Source: Candidatus Enterococcus ferrettii (lineage in GTDB: Bacteria; Bacillota; Bacilli; Lactobacillales; Enterococcaceae). Taken from it: a DNA stretch of 31,044 nt. Where the stretch lies: the NCBI RefSeq assembly GCF_017377655.1, contig NZ_JAFREL010000080.1, positions 1-31,044 on the forward strand. Reading direction: 5' to 3'. The notes below the pieces were generated by a model. It did no database searches and was not told the DNA's origin. It saw nothing but the letters and a program-made list of their open reading frames with translations. The position numbers and the translations under genes are program-made. Of this stretch, positions 16,005-24,468 are shown piece after piece (position 1 is the stretch's first letter; each line of letters begins with the position of its first letter).

Positions 16005-16922
16005 CTAAGGTGTAATAATTGTCGCTGTTCCTCCCTTTAATGCGTCTTCTGCTCTTTCCAAAGAAGTAATAATCGCTCTGCCTCCAGTTGCTTCCACATA
16101 GCTAATCGCAGCTTCAATTTTCGGCAGCATACTTCCTGCTGCGAAATGTCCTGCCTTTACATAAGAACGTACTTCCTCCACTGATAACTGACCTAGTGCT
16201 TGCTGGTGCGGCTCATTAAAATGGAGATATACTTGATCTACTGCTGTTAAAATCAATAGAGTTTCCGCTGATAATTCTATTGCCAGCTTGGCACAGGAGC
16301 GATCCTTGTCAATCACAGCAGCAATTCCTTGATAGCCTTTATCTGTTTTTACGACGGGGATTCCACCTCCACCGACTGTTATTACAATTGCAGATTCATC
16401 AACCAATTGCTTCACCGTGTCGATTTCAACTATGTCAATCGGTAAAGGTGACGGGACTACTCGACGATAGCCTCTTCCAGAATCTTCAACAAATTGAAAG
16501 CCAGTTTCCTTGGATACCGTTTCAGCCGCTTCTCTACTTAAAAACTCACCGATTGGCTTCGTTGGTTGTTGGAATGCAGGATCATGAGTACTGACAACGA
16601 CTTGAGTGATAATTGCCATACAATTTCGCTTTACCTTTTCAGCATCCAATTGATTTTTAATCGCCTGCTGCAAATGATAACCGATATATCCTTGACTCAT
16701 GGCATCACATTCAGGAAAAGGCATAGCGGTTCCTTGCTTTTCATGTTCAAAAGCTGAATTGATCATACCCACCTGTGGTCCATTTCCATGCCCCACTGCG
16801 ATTTTGACATCCTGCTTAGCAATCGCAACGATAATTTCAGCGGTTTTTCTCACTAACCTTAACTGTTCGTGAGGAGTATTTCCTAAAGCATTTCCCCCTA
16901 AAGCTACTACTACTGTTTCCAT
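16005..16922 (-). CDS. arcC: Carbamate kinase
   Basis: About 305 aa. Carbamate kinase turns carbamoyl phosphate and ADP into ATP, carbamate and hence ammonia and CO2. Family motifs: VVALGGNALG at the N terminus, VAVGHGNGPQVG near residue 42, the TVGGGGIPVV segment in the C-terminal half, and the ADP-side AAVIDKDRSCAKLA. The ATG at 16922 is chosen because GGAGGGG lies three bases upstream; an ATG at 16937 overlaps the arcB stop and would add five residues. It is the last gene of the minus-strand operon and supplies its energy yield. Confidence 0.93.
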   Translation of the reverse strand: METVVVALGGNALGNTPHEQLRLVRKTAEIIVAIAKQDVKIAVGHGNGPQVGMINSAFEHEKQGTAMPFPECDAMSQGYIGYHLQQAIKNQLDAEKVKRNCMAIITQVVVSTHDPAFQQPTKPIGEFLSREAAETVSKETGFQFVEDSGRGYRRVVPSPLPIDIVEIDTVKQLVDESAIVITVGGGGIPVVKTDKGYQGIAAVIDKDRSCAKLAIELSAETLLILTAVDQVYLHFNEPHQQALGQLSVEEVRSYVKAGHFAAGSMLPKIEAAISYVEATGGRAIITSLERAEDALKGGTATIITP

Positions 16923-16936
16923 AGTCCCCTCCAACA

Positions 16937-17929
16937 TTATTTCAAAGTGGCATACATGATGGCTTTGATTGTGTGCATTCGGTTTTCTGCTTCATCAAAA
17001 ACCTTTGATTGACTAGATTCAAATACTTCATCCGAAACCTCCATTTCGGTCAATCCAAATTTCTCATGGATCTGTTGACCTACTTCGGTTTCAAGGTCAT
17101 GAAACGAAGGTAAACAGTGCATAAAAATAGCATCGTTTGCTGCTTGCTGCATCAGAGGTTTGTTCACTTGGTAGGGTGCCAACAATTTAATCCGCTCTCC
17201 CCATACTGAAGATGGTTCTCCCATCGAAACCCAGATATCGGTATACACTACGTGAGCATTCTTTACACCTTCATTTGGATCTTCTACAAAGCGCAGGGTC
17301 CCTTGGGTCTCCTGACAAATTTTTTGACACTTTTTAATTAGATCCTCTTCAGGCATTAATTTTTTAGGTCCGCAAGCGGTAAAATGCATTCCTAATTTCG
17401 CACAGACTACCATCAACGAGTTAGCAACATTGTTTCGAGCATCTCCCATAAAAGTAAAATTTAAACCTTTTAAATAGCCAAAGTTTTCTTCGACTGTTAA
17501 CATATCCGCAATCATTTGGGTTGGATGAAATGCATCTGTTAATCCATTCCAAACAGGAACACCTGCTTTTTCTGCCATTTCTTCAACTAATGTTTGAGAA
17601 AATCCCCGGTATTCAATGCCATCATAAAAGCGTCCTAAAACGCGAGCAGTATCTTCAATGCTTTCCTTTTTTCCCATTTGAGATGAACCAGGATCTAAAT
17701 AAGTGACCCCCATCCCTAAATCCATTCCAGCTACTTCAAAAGAGCAACGTGTGCGAGTGGACGTTTTTTCAAATAAAAGCACGATATTTTTTCCTTCTAA
17801 GTAACGATGCGGCGTGCGGCTTAATTTCAGGTTTTTAAATTGTTTTGATAATCGAATTAAGTACTGAATTTCAGCTGTGCTAAAATCCAATAGCTTCAAA
17901 AAACTCTTCCCTTGCAAATTTACTGGCAT
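16937..17929 (-). CDS. arcB: Ornithine carbamoyltransferase (catabolic)
   Basis: 330 aa. The enzyme splits citrulline with phosphate into ornithine and carbamoyl phosphate. The carbamoyl-phosphate loop STRTRCSFE is at 57-65, a second site HPTQMIAD near 135-142, the ornithine loop DIWVSMGE near 231-238, and the catalytic MHCLPSFHD near 270-278. The DxxxSMG motif favours ornithine over putrescine. The length and operon position next to carbamate kinase point to the catabolic direction. AAGAGG precedes the ATG. Arginine deiminase (arcA) is not in this operon; a dimethylargininase-like enzyme occupies its place. Confidence 0.92.
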   Translation of the reverse strand: MPVNLQGKSFLKLLDFSTAEIQYLIRLSKQFKNLKLSRTPHRYLEGKNIVLLFEKTSTRTRCSFEVAGMDLGMGVTYLDPGSSQMGKKESIEDTARVLGRFYDGIEYRGFSQTLVEEMAEKAGVPVWNGLTDAFHPTQMIADMLTVEENFGYLKGLNFTFMGDARNNVANSLMVVCAKLGMHFTACGPKKLMPEEDLIKKCQKICQETQGTLRFVEDPNEGVKNAHVVYTDIWVSMGEPSSVWGERIKLLAPYQVNKPLMQQAANDAIFMHCLPSFHDLETEVGQQIHEKFGLTEMEVSDEVFESSQSKVFDEAENRMHTIKAIMYATLK

Positions 17930-17956
17930 AACTTTTAACCTCTTTCTTCTATTATT

Positions 17957-19381
17957 TTAAGCAGCTAACAGTGTAGGCAATTGAGACAATCCGTAGATAG
18001 ATAGTAAGAGTACCATAATGAAAAAGACCCATTCATAATTGGTAAAGACTCGTTCTTCTTTTTTCCGCTTTACGTATATATACATAATTGATCCTGGACA
18101 CAAAGCTAAAATCGTTAAGATGATAAATGTTGAACCTGAGGCTAAAATCAGCCAAAGCATGTAAACCGTCGCGATTACTCCTACCATGATATTTTTGATT
18201 GTAGATTTCTCCTTGGATTGCCAAATTAATTTCATTTGAAATAATGCGACACAAGTATAAGGCAGTAAAATCGTGGAAGAGGACAATTTTGAAAGCAGCG
18301 AATACGCCTCATTCGTAACCAAGAAACTTAACAGCATAACTTGAATAGTGACATTAGTAATAATCGTTGAGTTAATCGGCATTTTGTTTTCATTTTCTTT
18401 AGTAAAAATTTTGGGAAACAATCCTTGAACTCCCGCCTGATAAGCCACCTCTTCTGCCAAAAGTGTGTTAGCAATCCATGCCCCAAAAATTGCGACAATC
18501 ACACCTAAATTGACAATAATTGCTCCTGGTCGTCCAATAATGTGTTCCAACACAAAAGCCATCGCTGGATTGGGTAGCGCTTGAAGCTGCTGCTGGCTTA
18601 AAATGCCATAAGAGAAAACGGTGACCGTTGCATAAATCAATGTAACCGCCGCAAAACCTAGCAAGGTAGCCTTTCCAACGTCACTACGTTTTTTTGCTCG
18701 ACTTGAAAAGACAACCGCACCTTCAATCCCAATAAAAACCCAGACAGTCACTAAAACGGTTCCCTTCAGCTGTTCAAATATGCTAGAGCTGCTGCCGTTG
18801 CTAGCCAAATTACCCCAAAAGTCCTCAAAAAAGACATCTTTATTGAAAGCAAATAAAATACAAACAATAAAAATTAAAATCGGAATCATTTTTGCAATCA
18901 TAACTACTGCATTCAACAAGGTAGCTTTATCCAGTCCTCTCAAAATCATAAAGTGGATAATCCATAAAACGATGGAAGCTCCTAAAATTGAAAAGACATT
19001 TTGACCGTTCCCGAATACTGGAAAAAAGTAGCCTAGTGCACTAAATAATAATGTCCCGAAAGCTACATTTCCAATGTTAACGGAAATCCAATAACCCCAA
19101 ACCGAGTTGAAGCCAATATAATCACCGAACCCTTCCTGAGCATAGCTAAAAATACCAGAATCCAAATCCGGTCGTTTGTTATTCAAATTCTCCATACAAA
19201 ATGCCAATGATCCCATCCCAACTCCGGCAATAATCCAACCGATAATCGTCACTCCCACTGAAGCAGTATTGGCCATTTCCTTCATCAAATTGAAGATTCC
19301 GGCACCAACGATCGCACTGACAATAATACCAATTAGGGGAAAAAGACCAATCTTTTCCTCTGAATTTTCCAATTTTTTCAC
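17957..19381 (-). CDS. APC-family amino-acid antiporter (ArcD-like basic amino acid/polyamine type)
   Basis: 474 aa with about 12-13 membrane spans. The first helix carries the APC glycine motif IIVSAIVGAGIFNL. The overall pattern fits the arginine/ornithine and basic-amino-acid/polyamine antiporter group. In this operon it most likely brings in the guanidino substrate or citrulline in exchange for ornithine, across the cytoplasmic membrane. The open frame starts at a GTG (19381) very close to AGGAG; a TTG nine bases later (19372) has better spacing and may be the true start. An intrinsic terminator lies just upstream, separating it from the dimethylargininase gene. Confidence 0.85.
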   Translation of the reverse strand: MKKLENSEEKIGLFPLIGIIVSAIVGAGIFNLMKEMANTASVGVTIIGWIIAGVGMGSLAFCMENLNNKRPDLDSGIFSYAQEGFGDYIGFNSVWGYWISVNIGNVAFGTLLFSALGYFFPVFGNGQNVFSILGASIVLWIIHFMILRGLDKATLLNAVVMIAKMIPILIFIVCILFAFNKDVFFEDFWGNLASNGSSSSIFEQLKGTVLVTVWVFIGIEGAVVFSSRAKKRSDVGKATLLGFAAVTLIYATVTVFSYGILSQQQLQALPNPAMAFVLEHIIGRPGAIIVNLGVIVAIFGAWIANTLLAEEVAYQAGVQGLFPKIFTKENENKMPINSTIITNVTIQVMLLSFLVTNEAYSLLSKLSSSTILLPYTCVALFQMKLIWQSKEKSTIKNIMVGVIATVYMLWLILASGSTFIILTILALCPGSIMYIYVKRKKEERVFTNYEWVFFIMVLLLSIYGLSQLPTLLAA

Positions 19382-19393
19382 CTCTCCTAGTAA

Positions 19394-19444
19394 AAAAACG
19401 GAGAAATGCTAAGAATTGTCTCTCCTTTTCCAGCATTCCTCCTT
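19394..19444 (-). terminator. Internal intrinsic terminator between dimethylargininase and antiporter genes
   Basis: Minus strand: an 11-pair stem with one G-U (19434-19444 with 19402-19412), a 21-base loop, then G and seven T. It sits 25 bases after the dimethylargininase stop and just before the antiporter start. Partial read-through would give more first-gene transcript than downstream transcript. Confidence 0.7.
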
Positions 19445-19469
19445 GGATAAACGTCACTCTGCAGTCGTC

Positions 19470-20237
19470 TTAAAACCGTAAAGACAAACAACTTAATCCG
19501 CCATCAATTTTGCGAAACTCAGATGTGTCGACTACTAGGACTTTGTATCCTAACGCTTCAATCTTCTCTTGAACCTTCGGATAACCTTCTGGCACAATTA
19601 CATAGTCATTCATCCAAATACAGTTCGCACCATATGCTTCATCCATATCAATCTCAATTTTATTGAATTTTTCAAATTCCGGTGCAGTTTTGAATTCCCC
19701 AGCTACCAGCAAATTATTATTTTCCAGGTAAGCTAATCCGGTTTTCAAATGAAGCATTTCTTTCATTTCAACCGCTTGACCAGATAAACCATAGCTTTCT
19801 AAAATCTGAATCATTTGATCTGCTCCCGCTTGGTTAGTGCGCTCAGATAAGCCAATATAAAAATGATCACCAACCATCATGATGTCTCCAGCTTCAATTG
19901 TTCCTGGCTCCTTAATATATTCAATGTGTTCATAAAAATTTTCAAGGGCTTCCAGCATATCCGGCAGGGCTGCTTCTTTTCGGCGACTCATTGCTCCTGG
20001 TCGAGTAATAATCGCACATTTGCTGGTGCATAAAGCTACGTCTTCCACGAAACAAGCGTCAGGAAATTCATCCTTCGGTTCTAAAACTGTCACATTCACG
20101 CCAGTTTTGGTCAAAGCGCTTACATAGTTCTCATGCTGCATTAAAGCTTTACTATAAATTGGTTTCCCCTCGTCTGCACTTGTTAATCCTTCCGAGATTG
20201 TTTTAGACGGCACACGAACGATAACATTTTTAAACAT
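19470..20237 (-). CDS. Dimethylargininase (DDAH)-like guanidino hydrolase
   Basis: 255 aa, the length of bacterial dimethylarginine dimethylaminohydrolase and far shorter than arginine deiminase (about 410). The active site is complete: Asp60 and Glu65-Asp66 (FPDACFVEDVAL), Glu115 (GTIEAGD), His163 (MLHLKTGLAYL) and nucleophile Cys250 (GGLSCLSLRF), aligned residue for residue, with a one-residue offset, to the Glu114/His162/Cys249 triad I recall for the Pseudomonas enzyme. DDAH hydrolyses N-methylated arginines to citrulline and methylamines. It is the first gene of an operon with antiporter, arcB and arcC, which would use that citrulline. A related guanidino substrate cannot be excluded. The promoter carries a palindrome next to a divergent GntR gene. 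Confidence 0.85.
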   Translation of the reverse strand: MFKNVIVRVPSKTISEGLTSADEGKPIYSKALMQHENYVSALTKTGVNVTVLEPKDEFPDACFVEDVALCTSKCAIITRPGAMSRRKEAALPDMLEALENFYEHIEYIKEPGTIEAGDIMMVGDHFYIGLSERTNQAGADQMIQILESYGLSGQAVEMKEMLHLKTGLAYLENNNLLVAGEFKTAPEFEKFNKIEIDMDEAYGANCIWMNDYVIVPEGYPKVQEKIEALGYKVLVVDTSEFRKIDGGLSCLSLRF

Positions 20238-20271
20238 AATCCATCCTTCTTTCTTTTTATTTTACAGCTAG

Positions 20272-20300
20272 AGTATACAATATACAATTTTTGTTTGCAA
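20272..20300 (-). promoter_or_regulatory. Promoter and operator of the dimethylargininase operon
   Basis: Minus strand -35 TTGCAA (20295-20300), 17-base spacer, -10 TATACT (20272-20277). A perfect palindrome GTATA-CAA-TATAC (20273-20285) covers the -10 region. Such TTGTATA/TATAC palindromes are typical sites of FadR/VanR-type GntR proteins, and such a gene is divergent here. A -10 TACAAT at 20329-20334 could serve that regulator gene. Confidence 0.6.
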
Positions 20301-20353
20301 GCCTTTTCCAAAAAGAATTATTTTGTAGTACAATAGAAGCTGGGAGGATGATT

Positions 20354-20989
20354 ATGGAACCAAAGGATAAAGTATACCAATTTATATCAGAGCAGCTAAC
20401 CTTAGGAAAGCTAAAAAGAAAGGATCGGTTAACTGAACAGTACCTTGTAGACAACTTGGGAATCAGCAGAACACCGATCCGCGAGGCTCTGCTGCAGCTT
20501 GCTTCAGATGACATTTTAGAACGAGAACCTCGTAAAGGGTTTAAGATACGAACCTACACGGAAAAGGATGTTGAAAATCTTTATCAGCTGATTGGTGTTT
20601 TAGATGGGAAAATTGCTGAATTGACCGTTGATAAGCTGTCAGAAGATGATTACGCTCTGATGAAATTTCTAATTGACAGTATGTACTCTGCAATCAACAA
20701 TGAATTGTATACAAAATACAATGAACTACAGCATCAATTTCATGAATTATATACAGTGAAATGTGACAACGGATTGCTAAGGAAAGAAATCGATAGTAAG
20801 AAGAAAATGTTTATTGGAAAAGCATATTCTCGGATTGAAAAAGAGCAGATCAAAGAGCTGTTGCTGATTACGAATCAGGAACACGAGGAAATTCTTATGA
20901 TGTTTAAAAAAGGGCAAGGCGAGAAGCTGCGTCATTTTTTAGAGCACACTCATTGGCGGCTAGAAAATGCACAATACGATATCTGGTAA
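20354..20989 (+). CDS. GntR-family regulator (FadR/VanR type)
   Basis: 211 aa from the ATG at 20354, which has GGGAGG six bases upstream; an earlier in-frame frame to 20291 lacks a binding site. The winged helix occupies about residues 1-70 (DRLTEQYLVDNLGISRTPIR, then EREPRKGFKIRTYT). The C-terminal part is an all-helical FCD-like ligand domain (about 75-205). It is divergent from the dimethylargininase operon and most likely represses it through the palindrome at 20273-20285, with a guanidino compound or citrulline as possible effector; both points are inference. Confidence 0.88.
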   Translation: MEPKDKVYQFISEQLTLGKLKRKDRLTEQYLVDNLGISRTPIREALLQLASDDILEREPRKGFKIRTYTEKDVENLYQLIGVLDGKIAELTVDKLSEDDYALMKFLIDSMYSAINNELYTKYNELQHQFHELYTVKCDNGLLRKEIDSKKKMFIGKAYSRIEKEQIKELLLITNQEHEEILMMFKKGQGEKLRHFLEHTHWRLENAQYDIW

Positions 20990-21087
20990 AAAAAAGAAGT
21001 TGAACCGCTATATGGTTAGAACCTGTCTGTTAGAATTTTGATCTAATAGACTGGTTCCGGCACAAGGCGGAACAGCTTCTTTTTTAT
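20990..21087. terminator. Nested hairpin, bidirectional terminator between convergent regulators
   Basis: An outer dyad (AAAAGAAG near 20991-20999 with CTTCTTTT near 21076-21083) encloses a 16-base arm pair with two mismatches (21019-21034 with 21042-21057). T runs flank both ends. It lies directly between the stops of two convergent GntR genes and overlaps the end of the second. The nested structure is longer than a normal terminator and could be a small repeat element. Confidence 0.6.
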
Positions 21088-21794
21088 TGTGATAATTCAA
21101 ATACGAAATAGTTTAAATCACCACGGTATTTTGAAATAGAATACTCGACGGGTTGTCGTTCGTTGCTAAAGCCTTGGGTGTGAAAATAAAACAACGGTTC
21201 ATCTATTTCAACATCTAGCAAATCACTAGTAGTTTCATCAGCTTTAAGAACCTCTAATTTACGAGAAACCGCTATCACTGGATAACCTGCGTCCTCCAAT
21301 GCTTTATACAGCTTTTCTTGAGTGAAATCAATCTCTTGAAAATTAGGAAACAAGCGATAAGGAACATAGCTGGTAACTAAAACTACCGGTGTATCTTCTG
21401 CATATCGCAGGCGAATCAATTTGTAAACTTGGTCACCTTTTTTTATCCGAAGATTTTCGGCCACTTCATCACTAGCCGTCGTTACTTTAAAGTTTAAAAT
21501 TTTTGTTTTGGGCGCCAGTCCTTTGCGGTTCATTTCAGAATCGAAGCTCTCGATTACGTGCGTAAATTCCTGTTGAAACTTCGGTTTAGTTACTACGGTA
21601 CCACGTTTTTTACGCTTTTCTAAATAACCTTCATTAGCCAGCGACTGAAGCGCTTGACGAATCGTCGGCCGACTAACTCCATACAACTCAACAAGTTCAT
21701 GTTCAGTGGGAATCAGCTCATTTTCAGGATAAACACCGGATTTGATTTTTTGCAACAAATCATCACTTATTTTTTTGTGTAATGGGATCCTCAT
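21084..21794 (-). CDS. GntR-family regulator, HutC subfamily (UTRA domain)
   Basis: 236 aa. The N-terminal winged helix (about 1-70) shows the GntR signature PTEHELVELYGVSRPTIRQAL. The UTRA ligand domain follows (about 90-230), with YKLIRLRYAEDTPVVLVTSY. HutC-type proteins sense sugar phosphates or amino-acid derivatives. It is the last gene on the minus strand after manA and the mannose-family PTS, with an extended -10 promoter of its own at 21828-21836. It is the best candidate for binding the ATGTAATAACAT palindromes in front of the PTS operon and deoC. Confidence 0.88.
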   Translation of the reverse strand: MRIPLHKKISDDLLQKIKSGVYPENELIPTEHELVELYGVSRPTIRQALQSLANEGYLEKRKKRGTVVTKPKFQQEFTHVIESFDSEMNRKGLAPKTKILNFKVTTASDEVAENLRIKKGDQVYKLIRLRYAEDTPVVLVTSYVPYRLFPNFQEIDFTQEKLYKALEDAGYPVIAVSRKLEVLKADETTSDLLDVEIDEPLFYFHTQGFSNERQPVEYSISKYRGDLNYFVFELSQ

Positions 21795-21827
21795 TGATCA
21801 TCTGCCCCTCAATAAATTATCCTTATT

Positions 21828-21836
21828 ATTATAGCA
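21828..21836 (-). promoter_or_regulatory. Extended -10 promoter of the HutC-type regulator
   Basis: Minus strand TGCTATAAT, a perfect -10 with the extended TGn element, lies 34 bases before the ATG. No good -35 is visible at 17 bases. The gene can also be read from the upstream manA transcript. Confidence 0.4.
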
Positions 21837-21849
21837 TACAATCCCCACA

Positions 21850-22755
21850 TCAACTATAACGCCAATAAGGGTTGGGGGTGGCCAGTACACATTCAGCTTT
21901 ACCAGGTAAAATCGCTTCCTCTCCCGGCAGCAGCAATAAACTTTGACCGGCTCGGCAAACATTTTCAGCTAAAATCAACTCACCAGAAAGAACGGTCAGC
22001 ACACTGGCAATTGATGTCGGATTTTTCACCTCTCCAGAGACTCCCAAGTGTTGAAGGGTAAATTCTCTTTGATTGACTGTTTGATCAAGCTCAAAGGTTT
22101 TCTTCTCTACCTGCTGATCAAAAATCAACGTTTCCAGCGCTGCGTGAACATGCAGCTCACGTTCTTTGCCATTGCTGTCTATTCGATCATAATCGTAGAA
22201 ACGATACGTAATATCAGTAGATTGTTGAATTTCATAAACTAGTGAGCCCTTAGTCAATGCGTGAATCGTACCAGACGGAATATAAATCAGATCATTACCT
22301 GCTACCGGGTATTCCTTCAGAACTTTTTTGTAATTCTTTTTCTTAACGGCTTCTGCAATCATCTGCTTATCTGATGCAAGCTGCTCAGCATAAATCCAGC
22401 CTGCTTCCGGCGGCTCAATAAAATACCAGGCTTCACTTTTTCCATAAGGCATCCCCTCATGGCTTTGCGAATAATCATCAGTCGGATGAACCTGAATACT
22501 CAAATTTTCATCACAAGCAGTAAAAGAAATAATCAGTGGATAAACCTCTCCTGGCAGCAAACCAAATTTTTGTGGATCTTGCTGAATTAGCGTATTTAAT
22601 GTGGCATCTGTATTGCGAACTAAACAGTCGATTTCTGTAATCCCACTAGCAGAATACACAGAACCAATTTTTGCGATTCCTTCGTCCCCTTGATACTGGT
22701 GCAACCGCGGCGTTCCCCAAATTCTTTCCTTAGAAATCGGTTCTAAAATATACAT
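21850..22755 (-). CDS. manA: Mannose-6-phosphate isomerase, class I
   Basis: 301 aa, the short form common in Firmicutes. It converts mannose-6-phosphate to fructose-6-phosphate. Zinc ligands are Gln88 and His90 (SIQVHP), Glu108 (GKSEAWY) and His165 (PSGTIHAL). The N-terminal ERIWGTPRL and C-terminal cupin fold the usual way. AGGAGG precedes the ATG, nine bases after the IID stop, so it is cotranscribed with the PTS. This supports mannose or a mannose-type sugar as PTS substrate. Confidence 0.94.
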   Translation of the reverse strand: MYILEPISKERIWGTPRLHQYQGDEGIAKIGSVYSASGITEIDCLVRNTDATLNTLIQQDPQKFGLLPGEVYPLIISFTACDENLSIQVHPTDDYSQSHEGMPYGKSEAWYFIEPPEAGWIYAEQLASDKQMIAEAVKKKNYKKVLKEYPVAGNDLIYIPSGTIHALTKGSLVYEIQQSTDITYRFYDYDRIDSNGKERELHVHAALETLIFDQQVEKKTFELDQTVNQREFTLQHLGVSGEVKNPTSIASVLTVLSGELILAENVCRAGQSLLLLPGEEAILPGKAECVLATPNPYWRYS

Positions 22756-22764
22756 AACAGCCTC

Positions 22765-23583
22765 CTAAAATACACCAATTACGACGCCAACTGCTGAGAT
22801 AACAGTCAGAACAAGAATCACTTTAGTTGCTGTCAATTGTTTTGAGGTTAATAAATACCAAGCCAACAACACCATTCCCAACGGTAAAATACTAGGGAAA
22901 ATACCATCCAAAACATCCTGCAGCTTTTGTACTTCATCCCCCATCGGAATTTTGATTGCTGTCGTTAAAGCAATGTTAGATGCAGCAAGTCCACCAACTA
23001 CCATAATCCCCAAAATGTTAAAGGCATCAGTAATCCGTTTGGCATTCTCACCGATGATGACATCAATGGCATTTACGCCTAAACGATAACCATTCATGAA
23101 GCACAGATAGGAAATTAATGGACCGATAATACCATAGCTAACCAAGTAAAATACTGGTCCAAGTGCATTTCCTCCAGCTGCTAAGCCCATCCCGATTGAT
23201 AATAGGATTGGAACAATAATTCCTTGAATAATCGAATCGCCAATTCCGGCCAAGGGACCCATCAAGGTTGTCTTGATATTGATCGGCATTTCTTCCGGCA
23301 CATCGCCGCCTAACGCAATTTCCTCTTCTAATGAAGCCACGATTCCGTTAATTAACTGTCCCGTTTGTGGTTCAGTATTATAGAACATCGAATGACGCAG
23401 CAGCAGTCTTCGTTTGGCATCAGGATCATTTTTATAGTACTTTTCAGCAAAAGGTAAGTAAGAAAATGCCCAGGCATGTGCCTGCAGTTTTTCATAACTC
23501 ATGGAAGATAAATGGGTGAAACCCCAACGTTTCCAAATTTGCCGTAATTCTTTTTTACTTAATCGTTGTTCAACCTTTTCCAT
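22765..23583 (-). CDS. PTS mannose-family transporter subunit IID (second system)
   Basis: 272 aa from the ATG at 23583 (AGGAGG eight bases upstream; a GTG just before it would add one residue). Family signatures: MFYNTEPQTGQLINGIV near residues 66-82 and TLMGPLAGIGDSIIQGIIVP near 104-123. Membrane spans follow to the C terminus. It pairs with IIC (gap 12 bases) to form the sugar channel. It parallels the IID at 3285-4115 but clearly differs from it, so this is a separate system, not a recent duplicate. Confidence 0.94.
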   Translation of the reverse strand: MEKVEQRLSKKELRQIWKRWGFTHLSSMSYEKLQAHAWAFSYLPFAEKYYKNDPDAKRRLLLRHSMFYNTEPQTGQLINGIVASLEEEIALGGDVPEEMPINIKTTLMGPLAGIGDSIIQGIIVPILLSIGMGLAAGGNALGPVFYLVSYGIIGPLISYLCFMNGYRLGVNAIDVIIGENAKRITDAFNILGIMVVGGLAASNIALTTAIKIPMGDEVQKLQDVLDGIFPSILPLGMVLLAWYLLTSKQLTATKVILVLTVISAVGVVIGVF

Positions 23584-23595
23584 CACTTTATCCTC

Positions 23596-24444
23596 CTAGA
23601 ATAAGTCATCGTCTTCATATGCGACATCCGCTGCTGGTCCGGCATCAACCATTGGTGCAGAATTGCTTCCACCATTGCCTGAACTTTTCCCGGTGCTTAA
23701 ATAAACAATATAAGCAACCATTGCTGCCAAGAAAACTAACGCAATCATGTTTAATTTTGCAAAAGCCATTAAAACAAAACCTGCGAAGAAAAAGACTAAA
23801 TGGATTTTATCCTTGATAACAATCCCCATCAACATTGCAATTCCTAAAGCCGGCAGCACCCCACCTAAAACCGAGATAGTATCTGTAACTACTTGCGGTA
23901 CATTTGACAGCAGCCAGTCTACTAAGCCGCGGCCAAAGAAAATTGCCGCAAAAATTGGTACCGCCCGTAAAAGGAACGTCGTAATTTGAGGATAAACTAC
24001 ATGATTCAATGTAATTCCGCGATCATCAATGTTTTCCGCAGCTTTTTGGGCACGCGTATTCCAGAAAGAATATAAGGCCATCCGAGTATTATAAAAAATA
24101 AGTCCGAAGGTTTGACCAATTAAAATCGATAAGGTTACTGCCACAGCCGGATCCTTAGTAGTTGCCAAAGCTAAACCGATACCGCCGTAAGCCGCATAGG
24201 TGATCTCACTATTAGTAGCTCCACCAGTTGACAGGTTTGCAATGAATACTGCCTGAACTGCTAAACCGCACAAGACACCTGCTTGCACATCACCAAAGGC
24301 AATTCCCGTCAACAAGCCTGCAACTAACGGACGACCAACCACGTAAAACCCGCCGCTCATACCGAATAACCAAGGACTTTCAATCGCTCCTAAGTAACAA
24401 AAAATTCCCGTTAACAGTGCTGGTAAAAACAAACTTCCTTCCAT
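23596..24444 (-). CDS. PTS mannose-family transporter subunit IIC (second system)
   Basis: 282-aa polytopic membrane protein. N-terminal ESPWLFGMSGGFYVVGRPLV and GIAFGDVQAG match mannose-class IIC, and about seven spans follow. It is about 25 residues longer than the IIC at 4112-4885 because of a hydrophilic tail (about 250-282) rich in Gly, Ser and Ala that ends YEDDDLF. The matching IIA protein ends SEDDIEF, a shared acidic tail. AGGAGG precedes the ATG. It lies 24 bases after IIB. Confidence 0.93.
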   Translation of the reverse strand: MEGSLFLPALLTGIFCYLGAIESPWLFGMSGGFYVVGRPLVAGLLTGIAFGDVQAGVLCGLAVQAVFIANLSTGGATNSEITYAAYGGIGLALATTKDPAVAVTLSILIGQTFGLIFYNTRMALYSFWNTRAQKAAENIDDRGITLNHVVYPQITTFLLRAVPIFAAIFFGRGLVDWLLSNVPQVVTDTISVLGGVLPALGIAMLMGIVIKDKIHLVFFFAGFVLMAFAKLNMIALVFLAAMVAYIVYLSTGKSSGNGGSNSAPMVDAGPAADVAYEDDDLF

Positions 24445-24468
24445 CTTCTTTCCTCCTCATTCCTGTAG

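Noticed and set aside
16937..17929. Putrescine carbamoyltransferase of an agmatine deiminase pathway
   Set aside because: The DIWVSMG loop is the ornithine type, and the operon has no agmatine deiminase-sized protein.
19179..19457. 92-aa frame overlapping the antiporter start, with a strong AAGGAGG nearby
   Set aside because: Most of it lies inside the antiporter gene in another frame, and the AAGGAGG belongs to the terminator stem. A short leader peptide remains possible but is not supported.
19470..20237. Arginine deiminase (arcA)
   Set aside because: 255 aa is far too short, and motif spacing with Cys near the C terminus fits dimethylargininase.
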